The notes below the pieces were generated by a model. That model saw only the letters and a program-made list of their open reading frames with translations. It had not been told where the DNA came from and did no database searches. Below, piece after piece: positions 8,859 to 16,993 of a stretch of 37,492 nucleotides of DNA (position 1 is the stretch's first letter; every line of letters begins with the position of its first letter). The stretch covers positions 1-37,492 of the forward strand of contig JBEKNT010000015.1 of assembly GCA_049522565.1 (NCBI GenBank), read 5' to 3'. The DNA comes from JASHVB01 sp049522565. GTDB lineage: Bacteria; Pseudomonadota; Alphaproteobacteria; Acetobacterales; Acetobacteraceae. The translations under genes and the position numbers were made by a program.

Positions 8859-10111
8859 TGCCCGCTGGCGTTGTTGTTCGTGGTGCTGCCGCCGGTTGGG
8901 CTGGCCGGCGCCGCGATGCCGGAGTTCGGTGTTGTCGCGGCGCCTTGCAGCATGGCCGGGCTGGCGGCCACCGGCGGGCTGGCGGGGCCGGGCGAAACCA
9001 CCTGGCCAGGGTGCACCTTCTGCACGCCGTCGGTGATCACCATCGCGCCCTCGGTCAGTCCGCTGAGTACCGAGGCGACGGTCGGCGTGGACTGGCCGAG
9101 CTGGATGCGTGCCTGCTGCACCTTGTTCTGCGCATCCACGGTATAGACATAGTCGCCAGTTTGATCGGACAGTACCGCGGAACGCGGCACGGTCAACAAT
9201 TCGACTGGCTGGACGCCTTCCAGGACGACGCTGACGAACTCGCCATCCACCAGTTCGCGGATCGTGGCGCTGCCAGGCTTGCCGTCGCTCAGCGGCGGGT
9301 TGGCAATGCTGCCACGCAGGATCAGCGTGTCGGTGTTGGCCGAAATCGTATTGTCGACGAAATCAACCTTGCCACTCTGGCCGTACAGGCGCCCGTCGGG
9401 CAGCCGGAGCTTGATCGCGACGGCATTGAAGCCGCCTTTGTCGGCGTAGCGTTCCCGCAATTCCAGCGCGGTACGCACGGATATCGGGAACACCACATAC
9501 ATCGGGTCCTGGCTGACGATCGTTGCCAGCACGCCGGAACTGGGCGAGACGACGTTGCCGACGGTGACCGAGGTGCGGCCGATCTTGCCGCTGATCGGGG
9601 CGTGGATCTGCGTGTAGTCCAGGTTGATCTGCGACTGGTGCTCTTGCGCCACGGCGTTCTGCACCAGGGCGGCGTCGGCCAGCATGGTGGCGCGGGAATC
9701 GTCCACGGTGGATTGTTGGCCGGCTGGTGTGCGCAGCAGCGTCACGGCGCGGTTGTAGGCGATGGTCGCGTCGGTCAGATTGGCCTGCAACTGCTTCACC
9801 GTTGCCTGCTTGGCCGCGAGGTCGGCCTGGAACGGCGGTTGCTCCAATACATAGAGCAGATCGCCCTGGTTCACCTCGGCGCCTTCGGTGAACAGGCGCT
9901 GGTCCAGGAACGCGGTGACACGCGCGACCAGGGCGACGCGCTCGACCGCCTGGATGCGTCCGACGAATTCTGACGTTTCGGTGATCGGCCGCATCTGCGC
10001 CCGCACGACGCCGACCGCGGGCGGCGGTCCGCCCGGCATCTGGGCCGAGGCGCGGCCGAGGCTCAGTCCGATCAGCGCCGCAAGCAGGCAAGCCGGCAAA
10101 TGCAAGCGCAT
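8855..10111 (-). CDS. RND periplasmic adaptor (membrane fusion protein, AcrA/MexA type)
   Basis: Periplasmic adaptor linking the AcrB-type pump to an outer-membrane channel. The 418-residue protein begins MRLHLPACLLAALIGLSLG, a clear secretion signal ending ASAQ. It then shows the barrel-sandwich half (VGRIQAVERVALVARVTAF, FTEGAEVNQGDLLYVLE), a coiled-coil hairpin rich in Q/A (KQATVKQLQANLTDATIAYNR is part of it), the returning lipoyl half (IHAPISGKIGRTSVTVGNVV) and a membrane-proximal C-terminal domain. A Pro/Ala/Gly/Asn-rich tail closes the protein. There is no lipobox Cys after the signal, so it is predicted soluble rather than lipidated. The start at 10111 follows AAAGGGG. The reading frame is open upstream for 90 more codons, but that stretch is Arg/Cys-rich noise. 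Confidence 0.94.
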   Translation of the reverse strand: MRLHLPACLLAALIGLSLGRASAQMPGGPPPAVGVVRAQMRPITETSEFVGRIQAVERVALVARVTAFLDQRLFTEGAEVNQGDLLYVLEQPPFQADLAAKQATVKQLQANLTDATIAYNRAVTLLRTPAGQQSTVDDSRATMLADAALVQNAVAQEHQSQINLDYTQIHAPISGKIGRTSVTVGNVVSPSSGVLATIVSQDPMYVVFPISVRTALELRERYADKGGFNAVAIKLRLPDGRLYGQSGKVDFVDNTISANTDTLILRGSIANPPLSDGKPGSATIRELVDGEFVSVVLEGVQPVELLTVPRSAVLSDQTGDYVYTVDAQNKVQQARIQLGQSTPTVASVLSGLTEGAMVITDGVQKVHPGQVVSPGPASPPVAASPAMLQGAATTPNSGIAAPASPTGGSTTNNNASGQ

Positions 10112-10220
10112 CAGGTAGACCCCTTTCCCCAGGCGCCTGCCGGCGCAGCAGCGGCATATGGGGCCGCTGGCATGGCAGGGATAGAGACGGAGCCGGCCGC
10201 CGGTCAATCGGACCGATGGC

Positions 10221-10250
10221 TTGCAACGGGTCGTGCCGCCTGCGTAAGCT
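10221..10250 (+). promoter_or_regulatory. Candidate sigma-70-like promoter of the Liv operon
   Basis: TTGCAA (10221-10226) and TAAGCT (10245-10250) are separated by 18 bp, about 40 bp before the binding-protein start, in the only intergenic space upstream of the operon. The match is partial and no operator is obvious. Confidence 0.3.
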
Positions 10251-10289
10251 GGGGGTAGCAAAAGAAAACGAACCATCAGGGGGGTTCCA

Positions 10290-11603
10290 ATGCTACGGCA
10301 CAAAGGTGCCTGCGTTATGCGCGGGTTGTTGCTATCGGTGTTGCTGCTGGCGGTCGCCGCGACGGCGCGGGCGCAGGAGAAGACGATCAAGATCGGGGTG
10401 GTCTACGACCTCACCGGACCGTTCGCCGGCGGTGGCTCCGCGCTGCACTATGACGGCGCCAAGATCATGATCGACTGGTTCAATGCGCATGGCGGCATCG
10501 ACGGCTACAAGGTCGATGCGATCTATGCCGACGCGCAGAGCAAGCCCGACGTCGCGATCAACGAAGCGGTCCGCCTGATCGAGCAAGAGAAGGTGGACAT
10601 GCTGCTGGGGTTCTTCTCCTCGGCGGAATGCGTCCCGGCGGCGGCACGCATCGAGGAATTCAAGAAGTTCATGTGGATCACCACCTGCATCGCCTCGCCG
10701 GTGCTGGCGGACCGCCACCTGCACTACGTGTTCCGCCCGCAGCCGTACGGGACGCAATGGGGCCTGGCCTCCACCGAGATGCTGGCCGCCTATTCCAAGC
10801 CGCAGCTCGGCAAGGATCCGAAGGACCTGCGCGTCGCGATCATCCATGAGGACGGTCCCTATGGCACCGACGTCGCCAAGGGCAACGAGATGGGTGCCAA
10901 GAAGGCCGGCATCAATGTGGTGCTCGACGAAGGCTATTCGGTCACCGCGCCCGACCTGTCGTCACTGATCACCAAACTGAAGCGCGCACGGCCGGACGTG
11001 ATCCTGCACACCGGCTACAATCCGGACATCAGCCTGTTCCTGCGCCAGGCGCGCGAGCTTGGACTGCGCTTCGACGCCCTGATCGGCCACGGCGCCGGCT
11101 ATACCGACTACAACAAGATCAAGTCGTCGGTCGGCAGCGATGCCAACTACGTCTTCGACGTCGATCCGATCTCGATCTGGGAGACCAATGCCAACGCGTT
11201 GAAGCCGGAATTGCCGCCGATGATCAAGATGGTCGGCGACGCCTACATGAAGCTGCATCCGGACACGGTGATCAAGTCGCCGCATCTCGGCATGGCGGCG
11301 TCCAACACCTACGTGTTCCTGTATGACGTGCTGCCGCGCGCGATCACCAAGTACGGCGGCATCACCGCCGACGACCTGCGCCAGGCGGCGATGGATACCG
11401 ACTTGCCGGAGGGCGCCACCATGCTGGGCTTCGGCGTCAAGTTCCAAGGTCCGGACGCGGCGATGGCCGGGCAGAACGACCGCGCGTTTCCGGTGGTGAT
11501 CCAGTATATCGACGACAAGAGCTATGTGGTGTGGCCGAAGTCGCAGCAGCAGCGCGAGCCGGTGCTGAAGCTGCCGGCGTCCTCGCCCTACGCGGCGCCT
11601 TGA
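10290..11603 (+). CDS. Branched-chain-amino-acid-type ABC transporter substrate-binding protein
   Basis: Periplasmic type-I binding protein (Peripla_BP_6/LivJ-like), 437 residues. It has a signal peptide (MRGLLLSVLLLAVAA..ARAQ), then the family opening IKIGVVYDLTGPFAGGG, the ALHYDGAKIMIDWFNAHGG helix and the YADAQSKPDVAINEAVRLI segment. The ATG at 10290 is preceded by AGGGGGG at good spacing; an internal ATG at 10317 would give a tidier signal peptide but lacks a ribosome site. It heads an operon with livG, livF, livH and livM, followed by two catabolic-type enzymes. The ligand could be an amino acid, urea/amide, or aromatic or aliphatic acid, since members of this family bind all of these. 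Leucine or a related acyl compound is suggested only by the HMG-CoA-lyase-type gene downstream. Confidence 0.93.
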   Translation: MLRHKGACVMRGLLLSVLLLAVAATARAQEKTIKIGVVYDLTGPFAGGGSALHYDGAKIMIDWFNAHGGIDGYKVDAIYADAQSKPDVAINEAVRLIEQEKVDMLLGFFSSAECVPAAARIEEFKKFMWITTCIASPVLADRHLHYVFRPQPYGTQWGLASTEMLAAYSKPQLGKDPKDLRVAIIHEDGPYGTDVAKGNEMGAKKAGINVVLDEGYSVTAPDLSSLITKLKRARPDVILHTGYNPDISLFLRQARELGLRFDALIGHGAGYTDYNKIKSSVGSDANYVFDVDPISIWETNANALKPELPPMIKMVGDAYMKLHPDTVIKSPHLGMAASNTYVFLYDVLPRAITKYGGITADDLRQAAMDTDLPEGATMLGFGVKFQGPDAAMAGQNDRAFPVVIQYIDDKSYVVWPKSQQQREPVLKLPASSPYAAP

Positions 11604-11613
11604 TCGCCGGCCG

Positions 11614-12471
11614 ATGCTGGAAGTCGCCGGACTGAGCAAGCGGTTCGGCGGCTTCACCGCCGTGTCCGACGTATCGTTCCGGGTCGATCAGGGCGAGATT
11701 CTCGGCCTGATCGGCCCGAACGGCTCGGGCAAGAGCACGATCTTCAACATGCTGTCGGGCACGCTGGCGCCGACCGCGGGCTCGATCCGTTTCCAGGGGC
11801 GCGAGATCGGCGGGGCGGCGCCGCACCGGATCATCAATGCGGGCATCGGGCGGACGTTTCAGATTCCGCGGCCGTTCCATCGGCTGTCGATTTTCGAGAA
11901 CGTGGCGCTGGCGGGGTTCTACGGGCAGGGGCGGCACTCGCGCGCGGGGGCGTTCGAGGCGGCGGAGAATGCGCTGCGGCTGGTGGGTCTGCCGGTGGAC
12001 CGAGGCGCGCCGGTGGACGGGTTGGGCGCGGCGGGACTGAAGAAGCTGGAACTGGCGAAGGCGCTGGCGACGGGGCCGAAGCTGCTGCTGGCGGACGAGA
12101 GTCTGGGCGGTCTCGACGAATCCGAAATGGCACAGGCGGCGGAGATGCTGCGGCGGATTCGTGGGGAACTGGGGATTACCATTATCTGGGTCGAGCACAT
12201 CATGGGCGTGCTGATGCGTGTCGTGGACCGGGTGCTGGTGCTGGACCACGGCGTGAAGATTGCCGAGGGGCTGCCGAGCGAAGTGTCGGGTGATCCGCGG
12301 GTGATCGAGGTTTATCTCGGCACCGACGCGGTGGCGGTGCAGGCGATGACGGCCGCTCGCCCGCCCGCCGTCATGGCCGGGCTTGACCCGGCCATCTATC
12401 GCGGCACCGGTCCCGCGATAGATGGCGGGCCTTCGCCCGGCCATGACGGCCAGGCACCATGCTCTCCCTGA
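11614..12471 (+). CDS. livG: LivG-type ABC transporter ATP-binding protein with repeat-encoded tail
   Basis: Cytoplasmic ATPase of a Liv-type importer, 285 residues. Walker A is GPNGSGKST (about 34-42). The LivG hallmark IGRTFQIPRPF is present, Walker B reads LLLADES and the H-loop WVEHIM. The ABC signature is unusual: where LivG normally has LSYGQQRRLEIARAL this protein has LGAAGLKKLELAKAL, so the Ser-Gly-Gly/Gln core is missing. Its partner LivF has a canonical signature, so one of the two composite ATP sites may be degenerate. Homology ends at VIEVYLG (about residue 237). The last ~40 residues (VMAGLDPAIY onward) are translated from a palindromic repeat (12370-12447). Its stop lies 13 nt inside livF, so translation is probably coupled. 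The gene follows the binding-protein gene by 10 nt. Confidence 0.92.
   Translation: MLEVAGLSKRFGGFTAVSDVSFRVDQGEILGLIGPNGSGKSTIFNMLSGTLAPTAGSIRFQGREIGGAAPHRIINAGIGRTFQIPRPFHRLSIFENVALAGFYGQGRHSRAGAFEAAENALRLVGLPVDRGAPVDGLGAAGLKKLELAKALATGPKLLLADESLGGLDESEMAQAAEMLRRIRGELGITIIWVEHIMGVLMRVVDRVLVLDHGVKIAEGLPSEVSGDPRVIEVYLGTDAVAVQAMTAARPPAVMAGLDPAIYRGTGPAIDGGPSPGHDGQAPCSP
12370..12447. repeat. Family C palindrome inside the livG 3' end
   Basis: Left arm GTCATGGCCGGGCTTGACC and right arm with GCCCGGCCATGAC form a long imperfect inverted repeat; an inner pair (TATCGCGG / CCGCGATA) surrounds ACCGGTC. It is read in frame by livG and encodes its foreign tail. Related sequence (GGCAAGGCTTGACCCGGCCA) recurs near 28706. 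Similar GGCCGGG-CTTGACCCGGCC elements are, from memory, widespread between alphaproteobacterial genes. Confidence 0.85.
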
Positions 12472-13163
12472 CCTCCGTCGATGCGGGCTATGGCAGCTTC
12501 CAGGCGTTGTTCGGCGTCTCGCTTGAGGTGAACGCCGGCGAGGCGGTCGGCGTCATCGGTCCGAACGGCGCCGGCAAGACCACGCTGATGCGGGTGATCT
12601 CCGGACTGATCCGCCCGCGTAACGGCGCCATCAGCATGGAGGGCACCGACCTGCGCGCCACGCCGGCGCACCGCATTCTCGCGCTCGGCATCGCGCACGT
12701 GCCGGAGAACCGCCGGCTGTTCCCGCGCATGACGGTGGAAGAGAACCTGCGCATCGGCGCCTACATCCCCGCCGCCCGCGCAAAGTTCAACACGCGTCTG
12801 GCGTTCGTCTACGAGCTGTTCCCGCGGCTTTCCGAACGCCGCCGCCAGCTCGCCGGTACCATGTCGGGCGGCGAGCAACAGATGTGCGCCATCGGGCGCG
12901 CGCTGATGTCGGAGCCGCGGCTGCTATTGCTCGATGAACCTTCGGCCGGGCTGGCGCCGGTCATCGTGCAGCAGGTGTTCGCGCTGGTGGAGCGCATCCG
13001 CGCCAGCGGCCTGACGGTGCTGATCGTGGAACAGAACGTTCACCAGGTGCTGCGCGTGGTGGACCGCGCCTATCTGCTGGAGGCCGGCAGCATCCGCGCC
13101 AGCGGTACCGCCGCCGAGTTGCTGCAAAGCGCGACCATCCGCGCATCCTATCTCGGAGTTTGA
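12459..13163 (+). CDS. livF: LivF-type ABC transporter ATP-binding protein
   Basis: Second ATPase subunit of the Liv-type importer, 234 residues, normal for LivF. Canonical motifs: Walker A GPNGAGKTT (about 33-41), the LivF-specific VPENRRLFPRMTVEENL, signature MSGGEQQMCAIGRAL, Walker B LLLLDEPSAGL and H-loop IVEQNVHQ. It starts at an ATG lying 13 nt inside livG, immediately after the family C repeat. The upstream CAGGCACC is a poor ribosome site, so re-initiation after livG is likely. livH begins 7 nt downstream. Confidence 0.95.
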   Translation: MLSLTSVDAGYGSFQALFGVSLEVNAGEAVGVIGPNGAGKTTLMRVISGLIRPRNGAISMEGTDLRATPAHRILALGIAHVPENRRLFPRMTVEENLRIGAYIPAARAKFNTRLAFVYELFPRLSERRRQLAGTMSGGEQQMCAIGRALMSEPRLLLLDEPSAGLAPVIVQQVFALVERIRASGLTVLIVEQNVHQVLRVVDRAYLLEAGSIRASGTAAELLQSATIRASYLGV

Positions 13164-13170
13164 CGCCGTC

Positions 13171-14043
13171 ATGCCCGACATCTTCGACATCTACCTGCTG
13201 GAGGCGCTGATCAACGGCGTATTGCTCGGCGGCGTGCTGGCGCTGCTGGCGCTCGGGCTGAACCTGATCTTCGGCGTCATCGACGTGGTGTGGATCTGCT
13301 ACGCCGAGCTGGTCATGCTGGGCATGTACGGCATGTATTACCTGTTCTCGGTCTATCACGTGCCGTACCCCGTGGCAGCGGTGCTGTGCATCGCCGGCGT
13401 CGGCGGGCTGGGCGTGCTGCTGCATTTGCTGGTGATCGAGCCGGTGCTCGGCAAGGCGCCGATCAACCAGTTGCTCGCCACCGGCGGCGTGCTGTTCTTC
13501 CTGCAAAGCGCCGCCACCGTGATGTTCGGCATCGACTTCCGCAACCTGGGCATCCGCCTGCCGGTGCTGGAGGTGCACGACATGTTCATCAGCTACGCGC
13601 GGCTGCTGGCGTTCGGTGCCGCGCTGGTTGGCATGGTGGCGGTGTATCTGTTCCTCAGCCGCACCTATGTCGGCACCGCGATCCGCGCCATCGCCCAGGA
13701 CCGCCAGATCATGCCGCTGATGGGCGTGGACAGCCGCCGCGTCTACCTGATCACGTCAGCCATAGGCGGCGCGCTGGCCGGGCTCGCCTCCTGCCTGCTG
13801 GTGCTGCAATACGACGTGCATCCGTTCATCGGCCTGACCTTCGGGCCGATCACCTTCATGATCTGCGTGCTCGGCGGGTTGGGCAACATGTTCGGGGGGT
13901 TCGTGGCCTCGTTCGTGTTCGCCGAGATCATCTCGGTTGGCGGGTTGTACCTGGACCTCGAATGGGGCTACGTCTTTGCGTTCGTGTTCTTCGTGGTGAT
14001 GATGTTCGCCCGGCCGCGCGGCCTGCTGGCGCGGCGCGCATGA
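13171..14043 (+). CDS. livH: LivH-type ABC transporter permease
   Basis: Inner-membrane permease, 290 residues, about eight hydrophobic helices. The N-terminal ALINGVLLGGVLALLALGLNLIFGV is characteristic of LivH. The cytoplasmic coupling loop RAIAQDRQIMPLMGVDSRRVY (residues ~172-192) should contact LivG/LivF. The LGGLGNMFGGFVASFVFA segment and the PRGLLARR end are also typical. A GGAG sits 12 nt before the ATG. The stop overlaps the start of livM (ATGA, 14040-14043). Confidence 0.95.
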   Translation: MPDIFDIYLLEALINGVLLGGVLALLALGLNLIFGVIDVVWICYAELVMLGMYGMYYLFSVYHVPYPVAAVLCIAGVGGLGVLLHLLVIEPVLGKAPINQLLATGGVLFFLQSAATVMFGIDFRNLGIRLPVLEVHDMFISYARLLAFGAALVGMVAVYLFLSRTYVGTAIRAIAQDRQIMPLMGVDSRRVYLITSAIGGALAGLASCLLVLQYDVHPFIGLTFGPITFMICVLGGLGNMFGGFVASFVFAEIISVGGLYLDLEWGYVFAFVFFVVMMFARPRGLLARRA

Positions 14044-15011
14044 AGGACTGGGCACCCTGGGTCGTCGTCGGCGCGGCGCTGATCGTGCTGCCGTTCGTCT
14101 ATCAGGCCCCGTATCCGCTCCATATCATGGTGATTATTCTGATCTGGTCGTTCGTCTACACGTCCTGGTCGGTGATGGGGCGGTTCGGACTGGTGTCGCT
14201 GGGGCATGGCGGTTTCTTCGGCATCGGCGCCTACGTGACCGCGCTGTTGTGGAACTATTTCCACGTCACGCCGTGGCTCGGCATTCCGGTGGGGATGCTC
14301 GCCGCCGTGGTGGTGGCATTGGCGATCGCCTATCCCTGCTCGCGCTTCCGCATCACCGGGCATTATTTCGCGCTGGTGACCCTGGCGCTGAGCGCGATCG
14401 TGCTGCAAGTGATAACCGCGACGCGCGACACCACGGGCGGCTCGCTGGGCTACACGCCGGAGCGGTTCAACGGCGGCAACTCGATCTATGCGTTGCAGTT
14501 CACCGGCAAGCAGACCTGGTACCTGGTGGCGCTGGCGATCTGGGCGGTCGGGCTGCTGATCCGCTGGCGGGTCGATCGCAGCATGCTGCGCTACGCGCTG
14601 GAGGCAATCGCCGAGGACGAGGACGCCGCCGGCGCAGCCGGTGTTCACGTGACGGTGGAAAAACTGAAGGTCACCGCGCTGAGTGCGGCGATGACGGGGT
14701 TCGCCGGGGCGATCTACTGCCAGTACCAGATGTTTATTTCCCCCGACACGGTGAGCGGAATTTCGGTGTCGTTGCAGATGGTGTTCGCGGTCGTGGTCGG
14801 CGGGATCTACGTGCTGCTGGGACCGACGGTGGGGGCGATCATCACCATCGTGCTGGCGGAGACGCTGCGGATCTACTTTGGGACCGCGGCGCTGGGGTGG
14901 GACAACGTGGTGTACGGCACGCTGCTGGTGGTGTTCATCATCTTCCTGCCGCAGGGGCTGTTGGGCTCGGCTCAGGCACGATGGGCGGTGGCGCGGGCAG
15001 GGCGGGGGTGA
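14040..15011 (+). CDS. livM: LivM-type ABC transporter permease
   Basis: Second inner-membrane permease, 323 residues. After a short first helix it has the LivM core GRFGLVSLGHGGFFGIGAYV, the YPCSRFRITGHYFALVTLAL segment, a coupling loop (RYALEAIAEDEDAAGAAGVHV) and the C-terminal VVGGIYVLLGPTVGAIITIVL plus FLPQGLLG. The start is the ATG overlapping the livH stop; this frame is open far upstream, but that portion is the shadow of livH. LivG, LivF, LivH and LivM with the binding protein make a complete importer. Confidence 0.94.
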   Translation: MKDWAPWVVVGAALIVLPFVYQAPYPLHIMVIILIWSFVYTSWSVMGRFGLVSLGHGGFFGIGAYVTALLWNYFHVTPWLGIPVGMLAAVVVALAIAYPCSRFRITGHYFALVTLALSAIVLQVITATRDTTGGSLGYTPERFNGGNSIYALQFTGKQTWYLVALAIWAVGLLIRWRVDRSMLRYALEAIAEDEDAAGAAGVHVTVEKLKVTALSAAMTGFAGAIYCQYQMFISPDTVSGISVSLQMVFAVVVGGIYVLLGPTVGAIITIVLAETLRIYFGTAALGWDNVVYGTLLVVFIIFLPQGLLGSAQARWAVARAGRG

Positions 15012-15062
15012 GGACACGCCGCTGCCTTGCCTTTCCCAGCGCCCCGCTACACCTTCCGCCGC

Positions 15063-15950
15063 ATGTGGTTCGCACCCCCGCGTGAACTCCCCACCCGCGT
15101 GCTCACCCGCATGCCGGATCAGTTCCGTCGCCCGCAGCGCGGCGAGTGGGCCGACGCGAACCGTGCCGGCGCACCGACCGACTGCTTCCTCGAAGGCCCC
15201 GGCTTCGATGCGCAAGGCCGGCTGTTCGTCGTCGACATCCCCTTTGGCCGTATCTTCCGCATCGACGGCGAGACCTGGACGCTGATCGCCGAATACGACG
15301 GCTGGCCGAACGGCCTGCAAGTCTGCCCGGACGGTTCCCTGCTCGCCGCCGACTACCGCAAGGGCCTGGTGCGCATCGACCCCGCCACCGGCACCGTCAC
15401 ACCCCTCTTGCAGACCGTGCTGAGCGAGGGCTTCAAGGGCCTCAACGACCTGGTGCTGCACCCGGATGGCTCGGTGCTGTTCACCGACCAGGGCCAGACC
15501 GGATTGCACGACCCTACCGGCCGCGTCTGGCGCCTGCACCCGGATGGCCGCCTCGACCGGCTGATCGCCACCGGCCCCAGCCCGAACGGCATCGCGCTGA
15601 ACGCCGCCGCCACGCATGTTTACGTGGCGATGACTCGCTCCTGCGAAGTCTGGCGTTTTGCCCTTCGCAACGACGCCGTGGTCGGCAAGGCGCAGTGCTT
15701 CGCCCGCGTGCCGCCCGGCCAGGTCGGCCCCGACGGGCTGGCGGTGGATGCGCACGACCGGCTGTATATCGCCAACCCCGGCCACGGCTGCGTCTGGGTG
15801 GTGGACGCGCATGGCATGCCGCTCTATCGCATCCAGTCAACCGTCGGCCGCATGACCACCAACTGCGCCGTCACGCCCGACGGACGCGGCCTGGTCATCA
15901 CCGAATCCGAAACCGGCAGCATCCTGTTTTGCGAGGTTCCCGCCCCATGA
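15063..15950 (+). CDS. SMP-30/gluconolactonase/LRE-family protein
   Basis: Six-bladed beta-propeller hydrolase, 295 residues from the ATG of MWFAPPRELP. Family features: FLEGPGFDAQG (metal-binding Glu), FVVDIPFGRIFRI, NGLQVCPDGSLLAADY, FKGLNDLVLHPDGSVLFTD, SPNGIALN and GPDGLAVDAHDRLYIA, each a blade strand bearing metal-site Asn or Asp. No signal peptide is seen, so cytosolic. Members cleave sugar lactones or other esters, and the substrate cannot be read here. No Shine-Dalgarno is convincing; a TTG start at 15027 in the same frame would add 12 residues. It lies 51 nt after livM and overlaps the next gene by ATGA, so it belongs to the transport operon and probably acts on the imported compound or a derivative. 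Confidence 0.88.
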   Translation: MWFAPPRELPTRVLTRMPDQFRRPQRGEWADANRAGAPTDCFLEGPGFDAQGRLFVVDIPFGRIFRIDGETWTLIAEYDGWPNGLQVCPDGSLLAADYRKGLVRIDPATGTVTPLLQTVLSEGFKGLNDLVLHPDGSVLFTDQGQTGLHDPTGRVWRLHPDGRLDRLIATGPSPNGIALNAAATHVYVAMTRSCEVWRFALRNDAVVGKAQCFARVPPGQVGPDGLAVDAHDRLYIANPGHGCVWVVDAHGMPLYRIQSTVGRMTTNCAVTPDGRGLVITESETGSILFCEVPAP

Positions 15951-16870
15951 GCGAATTCGTCTCCATCTGCGAAGTCGGCCCGCGCGACGGGCTGCAAATC
16001 GCCAAGACCCGCATGGCGACCGACACCAAGGTGCGCTGGATCGCCGCCATCGCCGCCGCCGGCGTGCGCGAGATCGAGGTCGGCAGCTTCGTCCCCGCGC
16101 GCGTCATCCCGCAGCTCGCCGACACGCCGGAGATCGTCGCCCGCGTGCTGGAAACCGTGCCCGGCCTGACGGTGCAGGCGCTGGCGCCCAACCTGCGCGG
16201 CGTGCAGAACGCCTACAACGCCGGGGTGCACAAGATCAGCATTCCCGTGTCGGTCAGCGAGGGCCACAGCCGCGCCAACCTGAACCGCTCGCCCGCGGAA
16301 TCCATCGAGATGATGCGCGGCGTCATGGACTGGCTGAAGGCGCAGCCGCGCAAGGTGCCGTTGGTCTGCGGCGTCTCCACCGCGTTCGGGTGCTCGATCG
16401 ACGGCGTGGTGACCACCGCACAGACGGTGGCGATGGCCAAAGGCCTGGCGGATGCCGGAGTGGACGAGATCATGCTGGCCGACACCGTCGGCTACGCGCA
16501 TCCGGCGCAGATCAAGGAGGTGGTGCGCGCCACCCGTGCCGCGATCGGCGATACGCTGTACGGGCTGCATCTGCACGACACCTGCGGCCTCGGGATTGCC
16601 AATGCGCTGGCTGGGCTGGAGGAGGGCATCCGCGCCTTCGATTCCTGCCTGGCGGGGCTGGGCGGCTGCCCGTACGCGCCGGGCGCCTCGGGCAACGTCG
16701 TCACCGAGGACCTGGTGTTCATGCTGGAGAGTATGGGGTTCCGCACCGGCATCGACCTGGAGAAGCTGTTCGCGGCACGGCGGCTGCTGCACGAGGGCCT
16801 GCCGGACGAGCCGCTGCACGGCCAACTCCCGAAAGCCGGCATTCCACCGACCTTCCGTAAGGCGGCGTAA
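15947..16870 (+). CDS. Hydroxymethylglutaryl-CoA lyase-type enzyme
   Basis: DRE-TIM (HMGL-like) metalloenzyme, 307 residues. Seen: the EVGPRDGLQ signature (Arg13-Asp14), the metal-binding pair LHLHD (His208 and His210), and the flexible active-site loop GLGGCPYAPGASGN with the catalytic-type Cys241. This loop is characteristic of HMG-CoA lyases, which split HMG-CoA into acetyl-CoA and acetoacetate in leucine breakdown, and of close relatives that cleave other 3-hydroxy-3-methylacyl-CoAs. No other leucine-pathway gene (liu or mcc) is nearby, so a different acyl-CoA substrate is possible. The start overlaps the SMP-30 stop (ATGA), and it is the last gene of the operon, followed by the family B repeat. 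Confidence 0.92.
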   Translation: MSEFVSICEVGPRDGLQIAKTRMATDTKVRWIAAIAAAGVREIEVGSFVPARVIPQLADTPEIVARVLETVPGLTVQALAPNLRGVQNAYNAGVHKISIPVSVSEGHSRANLNRSPAESIEMMRGVMDWLKAQPRKVPLVCGVSTAFGCSIDGVVTTAQTVAMAKGLADAGVDEIMLADTVGYAHPAQIKEVVRATRAAIGDTLYGLHLHDTCGLGIANALAGLEEGIRAFDSCLAGLGGCPYAPGASGNVVTEDLVFMLESMGFRTGIDLEKLFAARRLLHEGLPDEPLHGQLPKAGIPPTFRKAA

Positions 16871-16881
16871 CGCATTTCCCT

Positions 16882-16965
16882 GTCATTGCGAGCGAAGCGA
16901 AGCAATCCCCTGCCCAGGTGACCGCCAAGACTCGCGGGAGATTGCTTCGCTGCGCTCGCAATGAC
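16882..16965. repeat. Family B inverted repeat (ATTGCGAGCGAAGC type)
   Basis: Arms of 26 nt (16882-16907 and 16940-16965) with few mismatches flank a 32-nt centre. The left arm reads GTCATTGCGAGCGAAGCG and onward, the right arm ends CTCGCAATGAC. The element fills the gap between the HMG-CoA-lyase-type gene and the ferritin-like pseudogene. Elements with this sequence are familiar from many alphaproteobacterial intergenic regions. A possible half copy (CTCGCAATGAC) occurs near 124-134. Confidence 0.88.
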
Positions 16966-16993
16966 GGCGTCGCGGAGCCAATCGGGGAACATC

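Noticed and set aside
13968..15812. Long minus-strand open frame opposite livM and the SMP-30 gene
   Set aside because: Shadow frame typical of high-GC coding DNA; His/Gln/Arg-rich, no motif.
16882..16965. CRISPR-like or tRNA-like structure
   Set aside because: A single inverted repeat with one centre, no spacer series, and no cloverleaf elements.
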